This document shows, piece after piece, positions 1-8,253 of a DNA stretch of 64,000 nt. The notes beneath the pieces are model-generated. The model searched no databases, had not been told where the DNA came from, and was given only the letters and a program-made list of their open reading frames with translations. How positions within the stretch are numbered: the stretch's first letter is position 1; each line of letters opens with the position of its first letter. The position numbers and the translations under genes are program-made. This stretch comes from Oceanihabitans sp. 2_MG-2023 (GTDB lineage Bacteria > Bacteroidota > Bacteroidia > Flavobacteriales > Flavobacteriaceae), in contig NZ_JAUOQT010000008.1 of assembly GCF_030547245.1 (NCBI RefSeq), forward strand, positions 62,001 through 126,000, given 5' to 3'.

Positions 1-302
1 ATGATGTGGTAATTTATAATTGTGATAAAGCTTTATCTGTTACAAATTTTGAAGCTTTAAATAACAGTATAAAAGTGTATCCAAATCCATCTAATGGTTT
101 ATTTACAATTCTTAAAACGCAAAACATAAATTTAAGTACTGCTAGTATTCATGATATCAATGGAAGATTTATTAAGCAAATAGATTTAACCAATATGCAA
201 AAGCAAAAAGATATCAATATATCTAATTTAGCTTCTGGTATTTATTTTATGACAGTTGCTTCTTCAGAAAGTAAAGCAGTTATTAAGCTTGTTAAAAAGT
301 AA
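1..302 (+). CDS. C-terminal end of a type IX secretion cargo protein (partial)
   Basis: The frame is open to the left edge, so this is the 3' part of a longer gene; the GTG at position 6 is unlikely to be a real start. The visible 98 residues hold a typical type IX secretion sorting tail: 'VYPNPSNG' near the start, a beta-rich middle with 'IHDINGR', then 'LASGIYFMTV' and a short basic end 'IKLVKK'. In this family the tail sends the protein through the T9SS, where it is cleaved and the cargo is released or anchored on the surface. The cargo domain lies outside the window, so its function cannot be stated. Confidence 0.85.
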   Translation, partial: DVVIYNCDKALSVTNFEALNNSIKVYPNPSNGLFTILKTQNINLSTASIHDINGRFIKQIDLTNMQKQKDINISNLASGIYFMTVASSESKAVIKLVKK

Positions 303-328
303 TCGTAATCGTATTATTATAATTGTAA

Positions 329-363
329 TAGAAAAGCACAACTATAATCGTTGTGCTTTTCTA
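329..363. terminator. Rho-independent terminator hairpin
   Basis: A perfect 14-bp stem (329-342 with 350-363) closes a 7-base loop. The A-rich left arm and T-rich right arm fit a terminator that works for the rightward secreted-protein gene and possibly in both directions. Confidence 0.75.
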
Positions 364-403
364 TTTGATGTTCCCTGTAAATTAGAACATAATGCAAAAC
401 AAA

Positions 404-431
404 AAAAACGCAACCTATTGGTTGCGTTTTT
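404..431 (-). terminator. Terminator of the cold shock gene
   Basis: A 12-bp perfect stem (404-415 with 420-431) with a TATT loop lies 25 bases past the stop codon of the leftward cold shock gene. It is followed on the minus strand by a T run. Together with the hairpin at 329-363 it separates two converging genes. Confidence 0.75.
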
Positions 432-455
432 GTTCTAAAAAGATAAGCGTATATA

Positions 456-647
456 TTAGATAACTTTTACGTTTATTGCGTTTAATCCTTTTTTTCCTTC
501 TGTTAATTCGAACTCAACTTCATCGCCTTCACGAATCTCATCGATTAATCCCGAAATGTGTACAAAATGTTCTTTGTTTGAACCTTCTTCTGTGATAAAA
601 CCAAATCCTTTGGTATCGTTGAAGAACTTTACTGTTCCTTTACTCAT
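456..647 (-). CDS. cspA: Cold shock protein, CspA family
   Basis: A 63-residue single cold-shock (OB-fold) domain that binds single-stranded nucleic acid and acts as an RNA chaperone. The RNP1-type motif 'KGFGFI' (residues 13-18) and RNP2-type motif 'HFVHIS' (about 27-32) are both present. Length is normal for the Bacteroidota members. The gene stands alone: a good TAnnTTFG-like -7 box (TATATTTG) lies upstream and a strong hairpin lies downstream. The 3' end reads into convergent transcription from the secreted-protein gene. Confidence 0.93.
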   Translation of the reverse strand: MSKGTVKFFNDTKGFGFITEEGSNKEHFVHISGLIDEIREGDEVEFELTEGKKGLNAINVKVI

Positions 648-684
648 TGTTAAAATATTAAATATTAATTAATTCTATTAAGGC

Positions 685-692
685 AAATATAG
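685..692 (-). promoter_or_regulatory. Candidate -7 box for the cold shock gene
   Basis: On the minus strand this reads TATATTTG, an exact match to the Bacteroidota -7 consensus TAnnTTTG. It lies 37 bases before the ATG at 647. No clean TTTG -33 box is seen, so the call rests on the -7 box and its position. Confidence 0.5.
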
Positions 693-728
693 TGCCAATA
701 AATTTAATAAACTGTAATTATTTGTAAT

Positions 729-1025
729 TTATCTTAATACTAGTTTCTTAATTACCTCTTTTCCAAGACTCTCATTAAGCATTTTGATTATTTTTTCTTT
801 ACCATAGCTCAATTCTTCGCGTAAAACACTAGAGCTTAATTGTATATATAAAGTATCTCGTTCTAATTGTATTGCTGTTGTGTAATTGTTTACACCATTT
901 CCCATTAAGTTAGCCCAAGCTTCGGCTACATTAACTTTGTCTAAGCCTTTTTCTAGTCTGTTAGTTTCTACAAACTCTTTTAAAGCATCTGCTATACTTA
1001 GGTTTTCATTATTCCGTTTTGCCAT
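729..1025 (-). CDS. DUF721 / DciA-like protein
   Basis: A 98-residue protein resembling the DUF721 (DciA) family. DciA proteins load the replicative helicase DnaB in bacteria that lack DnaC. The family pattern is visible: an N-terminal helix, then a 'V..AW..LMG' segment (residues about 34-42), a central beta region 'LYIQLSSSVLREEL', and a C-terminal 'VIKKLVLR' strand. It is followed upstream on the same strand by a small lipoprotein and recF, a DNA-metabolism context that fits. The short single-domain form is usual in Flavobacteriia. The helicase-loading role is inferred from the family. Confidence 0.8.
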   Translation of the reverse strand: MAKRNNENLSIADALKEFVETNRLEKGLDKVNVAEAWANLMGNGVNNYTTAIQLERDTLYIQLSSSVLREELSYGKEKIIKMLNESLGKEVIKKLVLR

Positions 1026-1056
1026 GTTTACTTCCCACGTAAGTGGGAATATTTAT

Positions 1057-1488
1057 TTAATTAGTATTTATTTCACCTAAATCTAAAGGTAGATAACGCT
1101 TATATAAATATACGTCCTTATTCTGGTTTATTATTTTTAATTGCTCTGTAGTTGCTAACAAAATGCTTTCTTTCCAAGTAGCAAAAGGTGTTGTGTAATA
1201 TATATTTAAACTGTCGTTTTCTATTATTACCTTTATGTTTTCTACATCTTTAGAGGTTTCAAAAGTACCAATGAAATTCGGTTTTAACTTTTTTCTAATT
1301 CCTGTGAAACTATCGTTTATTTCGAAATAATCAATAGTATCGTTATAATTGTAGTCTTTTTTGCTTCCGTCTTGTAAAATCACTTCATCAATTTCCCAAT
1401 ATCCATTTATATGAGGAATAAAAGTTTCCGGATTTGGCGAACAGCTAAAAATAAATAGTGTTAATAATAAAAATGCGTATGGTTTCAT
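1057..1488 (-). CDS. Small lipoprotein, lipocalin-like, unknown function
   Basis: 143 residues with a lipoprotein signal: a hydrophobic stretch then 'LFIFSC', placing the lipidated cysteine at about residue 16. The mature part ('[13 protein letters not shown]...') looks like the beta-barrel lipocalin-like proteins common in Bacteroidota, but no ligand or role can be read from it. Its ATG overlaps the recF stop codon in an ATGA arrangement (1485-1488), so the two are probably translationally coupled. The link with recF is positional only. Confidence 0.75.
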   Translation of the reverse strand: MKPYAFLLLTLFIFSCSPNPETFIPHINGYWEIDEVILQDGSKKDYNYNDTIDYFEINDSFTGIRKKLKPNFIGTFETSKDVENIKVIIENDSLNIYYTTPFATWKESILLATTEQLKIINQNKDVYLYKRYLPLDLGEINTN

Positions 1489-2564
1489 AGCTTGAAAATT
1501 TCAAAAGATTGGTGTACTTGTTTTACAGCATTTTCGGTGCGTTCTGCATGTGTGTCGCTAATAAATAGTTGCCCAAAATTTTCATCATCTACTAACTTAA
1601 TAATTTGTGCAACGCGTTGTTCGTCTAGCTTATCAAAAATATCATCTAAAAGTAGAATAGGATTTACACCACTTTGTTTTTTAATGAAATCGAATTGCGC
1701 CAATTTTAAAGCTATTAAAAATGATTTTTGTTGCCCTTGACTTCCAAACTTTTTAATAGGATGCGCTTCTATATTAAAAACTAAATCGTCTTTATGAATT
1801 CCTGTACTTGTATACTGAAGTGCTTTATCTTTATTAATAACTCGCATTAAAAGAGTGTTGAGATCTCCTTCAAATAAATCACTTTTATATACCAAATCTA
1901 CGGTTTCATTATTATTGCTAATTGCTTCATAACGCGATTTAAAAATAGGAATAAACTCTTGTAAAAAAGTATCTCGCTTTTTAAAAATACGTGTTCCATA
2001 ATCGGTTAGCTGATTGTTGTAAACTTCTATTGTGTCTTGATTATAAGTGTTGTTTAGAGCAAAATATTTTAATAAAGAGTTGCGCTGCGCTAGAATCTTA
2101 TTATACTTAATTAAATCGTCTAAATAAGTCTTATCACTTTGTGAAATCACACTATCTATAAATTTACGTCTTGTGTCACTTCCTTCCGTAATTAAATCTC
2201 TATCTGCTGGCGAAATAATCACCAAAGGCAAAAAACCAATATGCTCGCTAAATTTTTCGTAAGCCTTATTATTTCGTTTAATTACCTTTTTCTGACCTCT
2301 TTTTAAACTAACCGCAACTTTTTCTGTGTTATTTTCTTTTTCATAATCGCCATTAATTACAAAAAACTCTTCATTGTGTTTTATATTTTGAGAAGCAACA
2401 GGATTAAAATAACTTTTACCAAAAGACAGATGATAAATTGCATCTAAAATATTGGTTTTCCCTATGCCATTGTTGCCAACAATGCAATTTATTTTTTCAT
2501 TAAATGAAAAAGAAATGCTGTCAAAATTCTTGTAATTAAGTAGAGAAAGTGATTTTAAAATCAT
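1485..2564 (-). CDS. recF: DNA replication and repair protein RecF
   Basis: RecF loads RecA on gapped DNA together with RecO and RecR. The ATPase signature is complete: Walker A 'GNNGIGKT' (residues 30-37 from the start chosen here), the SMC/ABC signature 'GSQGQQKS', and Walker B '[12 protein letters not shown]'. The reading frame runs 24 codons further upstream to 2636, but the ATG at 2564 gives the family's normal N-terminus ('[14 protein letters not shown]') and a 359-residue protein of usual length. It shares an ATGA overlap with the downstream lipoprotein gene. Confidence 0.95.
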   Translation of the reverse strand: MILKSLSLLNYKNFDSISFSFNEKINCIVGNNGIGKTNILDAIYHLSFGKSYFNPVASQNIKHNEEFFVINGDYEKENNTEKVAVSLKRGQKKVIKRNNKAYEKFSEHIGFLPLVIISPADRDLITEGSDTRRKFIDSVISQSDKTYLDDLIKYNKILAQRNSLLKYFALNNTYNQDTIEVYNNQLTDYGTRIFKKRDTFLQEFIPIFKSRYEAISNNNETVDLVYKSDLFEGDLNTLLMRVINKDKALQYTSTGIHKDDLVFNIEAHPIKKFGSQGQQKSFLIALKLAQFDFIKKQSGVNPILLLDDIFDKLDEQRVAQIIKLVDDENFGQLFISDTHAERTENAVKQVHQSFEIFKL

Positions 2565-2667
2565 AAAAAAGTTAGATAAACGTAATTCTAGAAGTTGTTT
2601 TCTTAAAATGTCTTGCAAATTATTGAAAAATAACAAATAAATAAACCTTATTTCTGAAGAAAAATTT

Positions 2668-2675
2668 TATTTTTG
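2668..2675 (+). promoter_or_regulatory. Candidate -7 box before the YfgM-like gene
   Basis: TATTTTTG matches TAnnTTTG exactly, 22 bases upstream of the ATG at 2698, in the gap between divergent recF and the rightward operon. The -33 element is not clear. Confidence 0.45.
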
Positions 2676-2697
2676 CCTCGCAATAATTAAGAATATA

Positions 2698-3468
2698 ATG
2701 GCAACATACAAGAAAAGAGGATATAAACCGAAAACTAAAGTAGAAGAAGTTCAAGTAGAAGAAGAAAACTCAACAACTGCAGAAGTTTTTAATACACTAG
2801 ATGAAACAGCTTCTAAAACAGAAGATTGGGTTATTAAAAATCAAAAATACATTTTTGTAATTATTGGTATAGTTGCAGTATGTGTGTTAGGTTATTTAGG
2901 TTACAAAGAATTTGTTTCAAAACCTGCTCAAACAGAAGCGATGAACGATATGTTTCAAGCGCAAAAATATTACAACGAAGCGGTAACTGGCGCAGACAAA
3001 GATTCTTTATTTAATCTAGCATTAAATGGAGGAGAAGGTAAGTATGGAATGTTAGATATTATATCAGAACACAGTGGAACAGACGCTGCTAATCTTGCAA
3101 ATTATTATGCAGGAATGGCTTACTTAAACATGAAAGATTACAAAAATGCAGTTTCGTATTTAGGTAATTATACAGGGAAAGACGAAGCTACTGGACCTAT
3201 TGCTAAAGGTGCAATTGGTGATGCATTTGTTCAATTAAACCAAAAAGAGGATGCTTTAGGCTATTATGTTCAAGCAGCAGAATTGCGTAACAACGAATTA
3301 ACTACACCAATGTATTTATTCAAAGCTGGTGTTATAGCTCTAGATTTAGGAAAAGCTACTGAAGCATTAAAGTATTTTACTAAAATTAAAGAAGAATATT
3401 CTTCTGCTACAGAAGCTACAAATATTGATGTATTTATTGGCAAAGCAGAAGTGTTGGCTAGTAAATAA
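2698..3468 (+). CDS. YfgM-like membrane-anchored TPR protein
   Basis: 256 residues: a charged cytoplasmic N-terminus (1-50), one transmembrane helix (about 51-70), then a soluble region made of helical TPR-like repeats ('AANLANYYAGMAYLNMKDYKNAVSYLGNY', seen in part, and similar later segments). The arrangement matches the YfgM/tetratricopeptide family, whose E. coli member assists the Sec translocon and periplasmic chaperones. It is the first gene of a rightward run with ribH 24 bases downstream. The chaperone role is a family inference. Confidence 0.75.
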   Translation: MATYKKRGYKPKTKVEEVQVEEENSTTAEVFNTLDETASKTEDWVIKNQKYIFVIIGIVAVCVLGYLGYKEFVSKPAQTEAMNDMFQAQKYYNEAVTGADKDSLFNLALNGGEGKYGMLDIISEHSGTDAANLANYYAGMAYLNMKDYKNAVSYLGNYTGKDEATGPIAKGAIGDAFVQLNQKEDALGYYVQAAELRNNELTTPMYLFKAGVIALDLGKATEALKYFTKIKEEYSSATEATNIDVFIGKAEVLASK

Positions 3469-3492
3469 ATTACCGCTTTCGCGGAAAAAAAT

Positions 3493-3975
3493 ATGGCAAC
3501 AGTAAATAAAAATTTATCCGATTACGATAAAAACACAATCCCAAATGCGAAAGATTTTCGATTTGGGATTGTTGTTTCAGAATGGAATGATAATATAACC
3601 GAAGGTTTATTTGAAGGCGCATATAACACACTTATTGAAAACGGTGTAACAGAAGAAAATATACTTCGTTGGAATGTTCCTGGAAGCTACGAACTTATTT
3701 TTGGAGCAAAAAAAATGCAACAATATAATGTAGATGCAGTAATTGCAATTGGAAGCGTAATTCAAGGTGAAACAAAGCACTTTGATTTTGTTTGTGAAGC
3801 AGTTTCTCAAGGTATTAAAGACTTAAATGTTTTACACGATATACCCGTAATTTTCTGCGTGCTTACCGATATGAACATGCAACAAGGTATTGAACGTTCT
3901 GGCGGAATTCATGGCAATAAAGGTACAGAAGCTGCTGTGGCTGCTATTAAAATGGCTGCACTAAATACGCTTTAG
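3493..3975 (+). CDS. ribH: 6,7-dimethyl-8-ribityllumazine synthase
   Basis: Lumazine synthase condenses 5-amino-6-ribitylamino-uracil with dihydroxybutanone phosphate, the penultimate step of riboflavin synthesis. 160 residues with the expected motifs: the substrate loop 'VPGSYEL', 'AIGSVIQGETKHFDFV' with the catalytic histidine, and 'HGNKGTEAA' near the end. Length is normal. It is preceded by the YfgM-like gene and followed by two small membrane proteins and mutL; no other riboflavin gene is nearby. Confidence 0.96.
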   Translation: MATVNKNLSDYDKNTIPNAKDFRFGIVVSEWNDNITEGLFEGAYNTLIENGVTEENILRWNVPGSYELIFGAKKMQQYNVDAVIAIGSVIQGETKHFDFVCEAVSQGIKDLNVLHDIPVIFCVLTDMNMQQGIERSGGIHGNKGTEAAVAAIKMAALNTL

Positions 3976-4156
3976 TTTTTAGCGCATAGTCGCGTTTGCA
4001 ATCGAAGGCTTAGACTTTACAAAACTATTTTGCTTTTTTACAAGTTTATAAAGAAACAAGCTTAATTGAATCTTGTTAACATTTTTTAGCACTTTCAAAC
4101 CAATATTTCCTTGTAAATTAAGTAAATTTGAAAGGTAACGTACTTTTAATTTTACA

Positions 4157-4372
4157 GTGAATTTATTTAAACAGCGCAGAAACAAATCGTTTAACTACAC
4201 TCCAAGACACCAAACGGAACAGGAGCAAAACCCTAAAGAAGGACTAGCTTCTAAATGGGAAGAAATTCGTGGTACTTCTAAACGTAAAAGCACTTTTTTT
4301 TCAAGCTTACCTCTTATGGTGTTGTTTTTGATAGCTGTGTTAGTACTCTTATACATTTTAAGTCGTTACTAA
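4157..4372 (+). CDS. Small single-span membrane protein, paralogue A
   Basis: 71 residues starting at a GTG. The N-terminal motif 'FKQRRNKSFNYTPRH' is followed by a charged linker and a single C-terminal transmembrane helix (about 49-68). The next gene (4386-4667) has the same plan and a clearly related N-terminus, so the two are paralogues. Small proteins of this kind sit beside ribH in Flavobacteriia and are sometimes labelled riboflavin synthase subunit beta in databases, probably by position only. Function is unknown. Confidence 0.7.
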   Translation: MNLFKQRRNKSFNYTPRHQTEQEQNPKEGLASKWEEIRGTSKRKSTFFSSLPLMVLFLIAVLVLLYILSRY

Positions 4373-4385
4373 TAAAGCAAACATT

Positions 4386-4667
4386 ATGGGAATTTTTAAA
4401 ACAAGACAAAATAAAAAGTTTGATTATACACCGCAACACTTTAAAGGGGAAGGAAATCCTTATGAAATTAAACATAAATTTGATGACCATAGACAAACAG
4501 TTGGTAGTCAAGGCGGACTTAAATCGAAGTTAGTTTCAGCACTAAACGATTATAAACACAACGAAGATAAAACAGCAAATAAACGCGTTTTAATTATAAT
4601 CGCTATTCTCATCTTTGTATTTTTGTTTATTATAGATTTCGATTTATCTATATTCTTTTCAAAATAA
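4386..4667 (+). CDS. Small single-span membrane protein, paralogue B
   Basis: 93 residues. The start 'MGIFKTRQNKKFDYTPQH' matches 'MNLFKQRRNKSFNYTPRH' of the preceding gene over 18 positions, and both end in a single membrane helix (here about 70-87). The middle differs: this one carries a longer polar linker. It ends 3 bases before mutL, so it is likely cotranscribed and perhaps coupled with it. Function is unknown. Confidence 0.72.
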   Translation: MGIFKTRQNKKFDYTPQHFKGEGNPYEIKHKFDDHRQTVGSQGGLKSKLVSALNDYKHNEDKTANKRVLIIIAILIFVFLFIIDFDLSIFFSK

Positions 4668-4670
4668 TTT

Positions 4671-6524
4671 ATGGCAGACATTATTCAACTTTTACCAGAT
4701 CATGTTGCAAACCAGATAGCAGCAGGAGAAGTAGTACAACGGCCTGCTTCAGTAGTAAAAGAATTACTAGAAAACGCAGTAGATGCACAAGCTACAAGTA
4801 TTAAGCTAATTGTAAAAGAAGCTGGTAAAACCCTAATTCAAGTGATTGATGATGGTAAAGGAATGAGTACAACAGATGCTCGTTTAAGTTTCGAGCGTCA
4901 TGCAACTTCCAAAATTCGTACCGCAGATGATCTTTTTCAATTAAATACCAAAGGCTTTCGCGGTGAAGCTTTAGCAAGTATTGCTGCTATTGCTCATGTA
5001 GAATTAAAAACCAAACAAGAAGGGGAAGAAGTTGGAACAAGTATTATTATTGAAGGCAGCGAAATTGTAGAACAGGAAGTAGTGGTAGCTCCTAAAGGAA
5101 CTTCTATTGCAGTAAAAAATCTGTTTTTTAATATTCCTGCACGACGCAATTTTTTAAAGTCGAATACCGTAGAATTGCGTCATATAATAGACGAATTTCA
5201 TCGTGTTACACTAGCGCATCCTAATATTGCATTTGCGATGTATCATAATGGATCGGAATCTTTTCAGCTACCAGAAAGTAATTATAGGCAACGTATTGTA
5301 AATATTTTTGGAAACAGAACCAATGAAAAATTAGTTCCTGTAGAAGAAGATACCGAAGTATTAAAGATTTCAGGATTTGTAGGTAAACCAGAATACGCCA
5401 AAAAATCGCGAGGAGAACAATTCTTTTTTGTAAACGATAGATTTATAAAAAGTGCCTATCTAAACCACGCTATTGCATCGGCTTTTGAAGGTTTATTAAA
5501 AGATGGCGCACATGCGAGTTACTTTTTAAACTTACAGGTAAACCCGCAAACTATTGATATTAATATTCATCCAACAAAAACCGAAATTAAGTTTGACGAT
5601 GAGCATACCCTCTATGCAATTTTACGTTCGTCTGTAAAACATAGTTTAGGGCAATTTAATATAGCTCCTGTTTTAGATTTTGAACGCGATGCAAATTTAG
5701 ACACCCCTTATGGTTTTAAAAATAAAGGGGCAAATACTCCAACAATAGAAGTAGACAGAAGTTTTAATCCTTTTCAAGAAGAAAAAGAAACAAGAACAAA
5801 ACCACAAGTTTCTTATAAAAAGGAAACTGCTGGAAGTTGGGAAGGTTTATATGTTGGTTTAGAGTCTAAAAGCACGAAAACACAACAGGATTTTAGCGAA
5901 GTACATTTTGAAAGCGATGAACAAACTGCTTCTATGTTTACTAATGAAAATGAAGTAGAGCAACAGCAATCTACCTATCAACTAAATAATAAATATATTA
6001 TTAGTAAGGTGAAATCTGGAATGCTACTTATCGATCAGCATAGAGCGCATCAACGAGTACTTTACGAAGATTTTTTGAAAAATTTAACGGTAAAAGAAGC
6101 GATGAGTCAACAGTTGTTATTTCCACTGCAATTGCATTTTTCATCGCAAGAAATTACAATTATAAATCAGGTTAAAGAAGATTTAGAACACACAGGTTTC
6201 ATGTTTGCTTCCATTCATACAGATAGTATCGAAATAACAGGAGTTCCTGTAAGTGTTCCAGAAAGTGAAGTTTCAATCATTTTAGAACAGCTTATTAGCG
6301 ATGTGGAAAATGAAGTGCCAGATAGTAATTTTAGTGCAACCGATTTATTAGCAAAGTCGATGTCTAAAAGTCTAGCAATTAAAACCGGACAAAGTCTAAG
6401 TTTACAAGAACAAGAACATTTGGTGAATAAACTCTTTGCTTGTAAAGAGCCTAATGTTTCACCAACCAATAGGCCAACTTTTGTTACTATGACTATGGAT
6501 GAGTTGGATAGAAAATTTTTATAA
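4671..6524 (+). CDS. mutL: DNA mismatch repair protein MutL
   Basis: 617-residue GHKL ATPase that couples MutS recognition to strand removal. N-terminal ATPase motifs are intact: E34-N35 in 'LLENAVDA', 'DDGKGM' (about 60-65) and 'GFRGEAL' (about 94-100). A variable linker follows (about 340-430), then the dimerisation domain. The endonuclease motif region reads 'DQHRAHQRVLYE' (455-466), against the usual DQHA(X)2E(X)4E, so the first Glu is Gln (461) and Ala is Arg (458). The later Cys-containing motifs are also altered ('MSKSLAIKTG', 'SPTNRPT'). Whether it still nicks DNA is open. Confidence 0.96.
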   Translation: MADIIQLLPDHVANQIAAGEVVQRPASVVKELLENAVDAQATSIKLIVKEAGKTLIQVIDDGKGMSTTDARLSFERHATSKIRTADDLFQLNTKGFRGEALASIAAIAHVELKTKQEGEEVGTSIIIEGSEIVEQEVVVAPKGTSIAVKNLFFNIPARRNFLKSNTVELRHIIDEFHRVTLAHPNIAFAMYHNGSESFQLPESNYRQRIVNIFGNRTNEKLVPVEEDTEVLKISGFVGKPEYAKKSRGEQFFFVNDRFIKSAYLNHAIASAFEGLLKDGAHASYFLNLQVNPQTIDINIHPTKTEIKFDDEHTLYAILRSSVKHSLGQFNIAPVLDFERDANLDTPYGFKNKGANTPTIEVDRSFNPFQEEKETRTKPQVSYKKETAGSWEGLYVGLESKSTKTQQDFSEVHFESDEQTASMFTNENEVEQQQSTYQLNNKYIISKVKSGMLLIDQHRAHQRVLYEDFLKNLTVKEAMSQQLLFPLQLHFSSQEITIINQVKEDLEHTGFMFASIHTDSIEITGVPVSVPESEVSIILEQLISDVENEVPDSNFSATDLLAKSMSKSLAIKTGQSLSLQEQEHLVNKLFACKEPNVSPTNRPTFVTMTMDELDRKFL

Positions 6525-6570
6525 TATATAATAAGAGGATTCCCTTTTTCAAGGGAATAAAAACAAGTTT

Positions 6571-7344
6571 TTGATGAATAGAATAACAGATACAGTAAAA
6601 CATTTAATTATCATAAACGTACTAATGTTTATTGGTACTTTGTTTGTAGGTGGAGGACAATTGTTTTATGAATGGTTTGCTTTATATTTTCCTAAAAATG
6701 AAGCATTTCAACCTTGGCAAATTATTACGCACATGTTTATGCATGGTGGTGCAGATTTGCAAAATCTAAGTCTAATGCATTTAGGTTTTAATATGTTTGC
6801 TTTATGGATGTTTGGTTCTTCTGTAGAGCAGGTTTTAGGAAGTAAGAAATTTTTGTTTATCTATATTTCAGCAGGTTTAGGAGCCGTATTGTTTCAATTG
6901 GGGTATTACTATTTCAGTTATATTCCTTTATATGATGAATTGATTGCTTCTGGATTAACAAATGATCAATTAGTGCAAATGTTTACTTCTAATGAAACTA
7001 TTTCTGGTATTACTGATGCACAATTAGTAAATCTAAAACAAGCTTTTCCTATTTACAATGCTTCAATGGTTGGAGCATCTGGTTGTATTATGGGAATTCT
7101 TGCAGCATTTGGTATGATGAATCCCGAAGCAAAACTGATGATGATTTTTTTACCAATTCCTATAAAGGCAAAATATTTTATTCCAGGAATTATTCTATTA
7201 GATGTTATTTCTGCAATCTCAGGACAATCTTTCTTTAGTCCAAGTAATACAGCGTATATGGCACATGTTGGTGGTGCTATAACAGGATTTATAATCATGT
7301 GGTATTGGAAAAAAAATCAGTTTAATCAAAATCGTTGGGATTAA
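6571..7344 (+). CDS. Rhomboid family intramembrane serine protease
   Basis: 257 residues with about six membrane helices. Catalytic features are visible: 'GASG' (168-171, Ser170 nucleophile), a C-terminal helix with the His in 'AHVGGAITGF', and the early 'HLGFNMFALW' segment typical of rhomboids. A long polar loop (about 120-160) separates the middle helices. The stop codon overlaps the ATG of the next rhomboid gene (TAATG at 7342-7346), so the pair is translationally coupled. Substrates are unknown. Confidence 0.9.
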   Translation: MMNRITDTVKHLIIINVLMFIGTLFVGGGQLFYEWFALYFPKNEAFQPWQIITHMFMHGGADLQNLSLMHLGFNMFALWMFGSSVEQVLGSKKFLFIYISAGLGAVLFQLGYYYFSYIPLYDELIASGLTNDQLVQMFTSNETISGITDAQLVNLKQAFPIYNASMVGASGCIMGILAAFGMMNPEAKLMMIFLPIPIKAKYFIPGIILLDVISAISGQSFFSPSNTAYMAHVGGAITGFIIMWYWKKNQFNQNRWD

Positions 7345-8207
7345 TGACAAATCTAAATCAGGACATTAAACAAAAATTAACGCAGCTTAATGTGTTTGAA
7401 AAGCTTATTGCTGTTAATATTCTTGTTTTTATTATAGCGCAAGTTTTAAGATTTGTATTAAATACAGCATCTAGTATGTCTTGGTTAGAACTGCCTAGTG
7501 ATTTTTTTACTTTTTTAAAACAACCATGGAGTATTATTAGTTATGCTTTTGTGCATTATGATTTTATACACATGTTGTTTAATATGCTTTGGCTATATTT
7601 TATAGGTCGAATGTTTATTAATTTATTTAACACCAAACTAGCTTTAAATGTGTACTTTCTGGGTGCTATTTTTGGTGGCCTCGTTTTTTTATTAGGCTAC
7701 GCATTATTGCCAGATGTATTTAGCGCTGGTCATCGATTAGTTGGTGCTTCTGGAGCTGTTAGAGCTTTGCTAATTTTTATGTGTGCTTATATGCCTAATA
7801 TGGATTTGCGTTTCTTTACCTTTAATATTAAATTAAAACACGTAGGTTTTGCTATTATTATTTTAGATTTTATTGGTCTTTTTGGCGGAAATGCAGGAGG
7901 GAATTTAGCACATTTTGGAGGAACTATTCTTGGTTATTTTTACGCAACACAACTAACTAAAGGAAAGGATATAGGAAAAGGTTTTGAAGGAGTTATGGAT
8001 CGTTTTGCAAATCTTTTTAAGAAAAATCCTTCTAAATTAAAAACAGTTCATAAAAATAAAAGTAAGGTTGCGGGCTATACTAAAGATGAATTTAAAGAGT
8101 TTAATAACCAGAAGCAAATTGATGTTATTTTAGATAAAATAAGCAAAAGTGGCTACGAAAGTTTAACCAAAGAAGAAAAAGAATTATTGTTTAGAGCAGG
8201 TAAGTAG
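7344..8207 (+). CDS. Rhomboid family intramembrane serine protease with C-terminal tail
   Basis: 287 residues from the ATG at 7344, which overlaps the upstream stop; the frame continues 3 codons further to a TTG but the TAATG overlap is the better start. Catalytic Ser136 lies in 'GASG' (134-137) and the His in 'NLAHFGGTILGY'. After the membrane part comes a soluble basic tail of about 80 residues ending in 'ISKSGYESLTKEEKELLFRAGK'-like sequence, a helix also found on many rhomboids of this phylum. Second of a tandem pair, but quite diverged from the first. Confidence 0.9.
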   Translation: MTNLNQDIKQKLTQLNVFEKLIAVNILVFIIAQVLRFVLNTASSMSWLELPSDFFTFLKQPWSIISYAFVHYDFIHMLFNMLWLYFIGRMFINLFNTKLALNVYFLGAIFGGLVFLLGYALLPDVFSAGHRLVGASGAVRALLIFMCAYMPNMDLRFFTFNIKLKHVGFAIIILDFIGLFGGNAGGNLAHFGGTILGYFYATQLTKGKDIGKGFEGVMDRFANLFKKNPSKLKTVHKNKSKVAGYTKDEFKEFNNQKQIDVILDKISKSGYESLTKEEKELLFRAGK

Positions 8208-8253
8208 AACAGTAGTCAATAAGTAGTAAACATGTTTACGTTTTAAACAGCAC

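Noticed and set aside
256-438. A 60-residue frame on the plus strand after the first gene
   Set aside because: It overlaps the end of the sorting-tail gene and runs through two terminator hairpins; composition is not protein-like.
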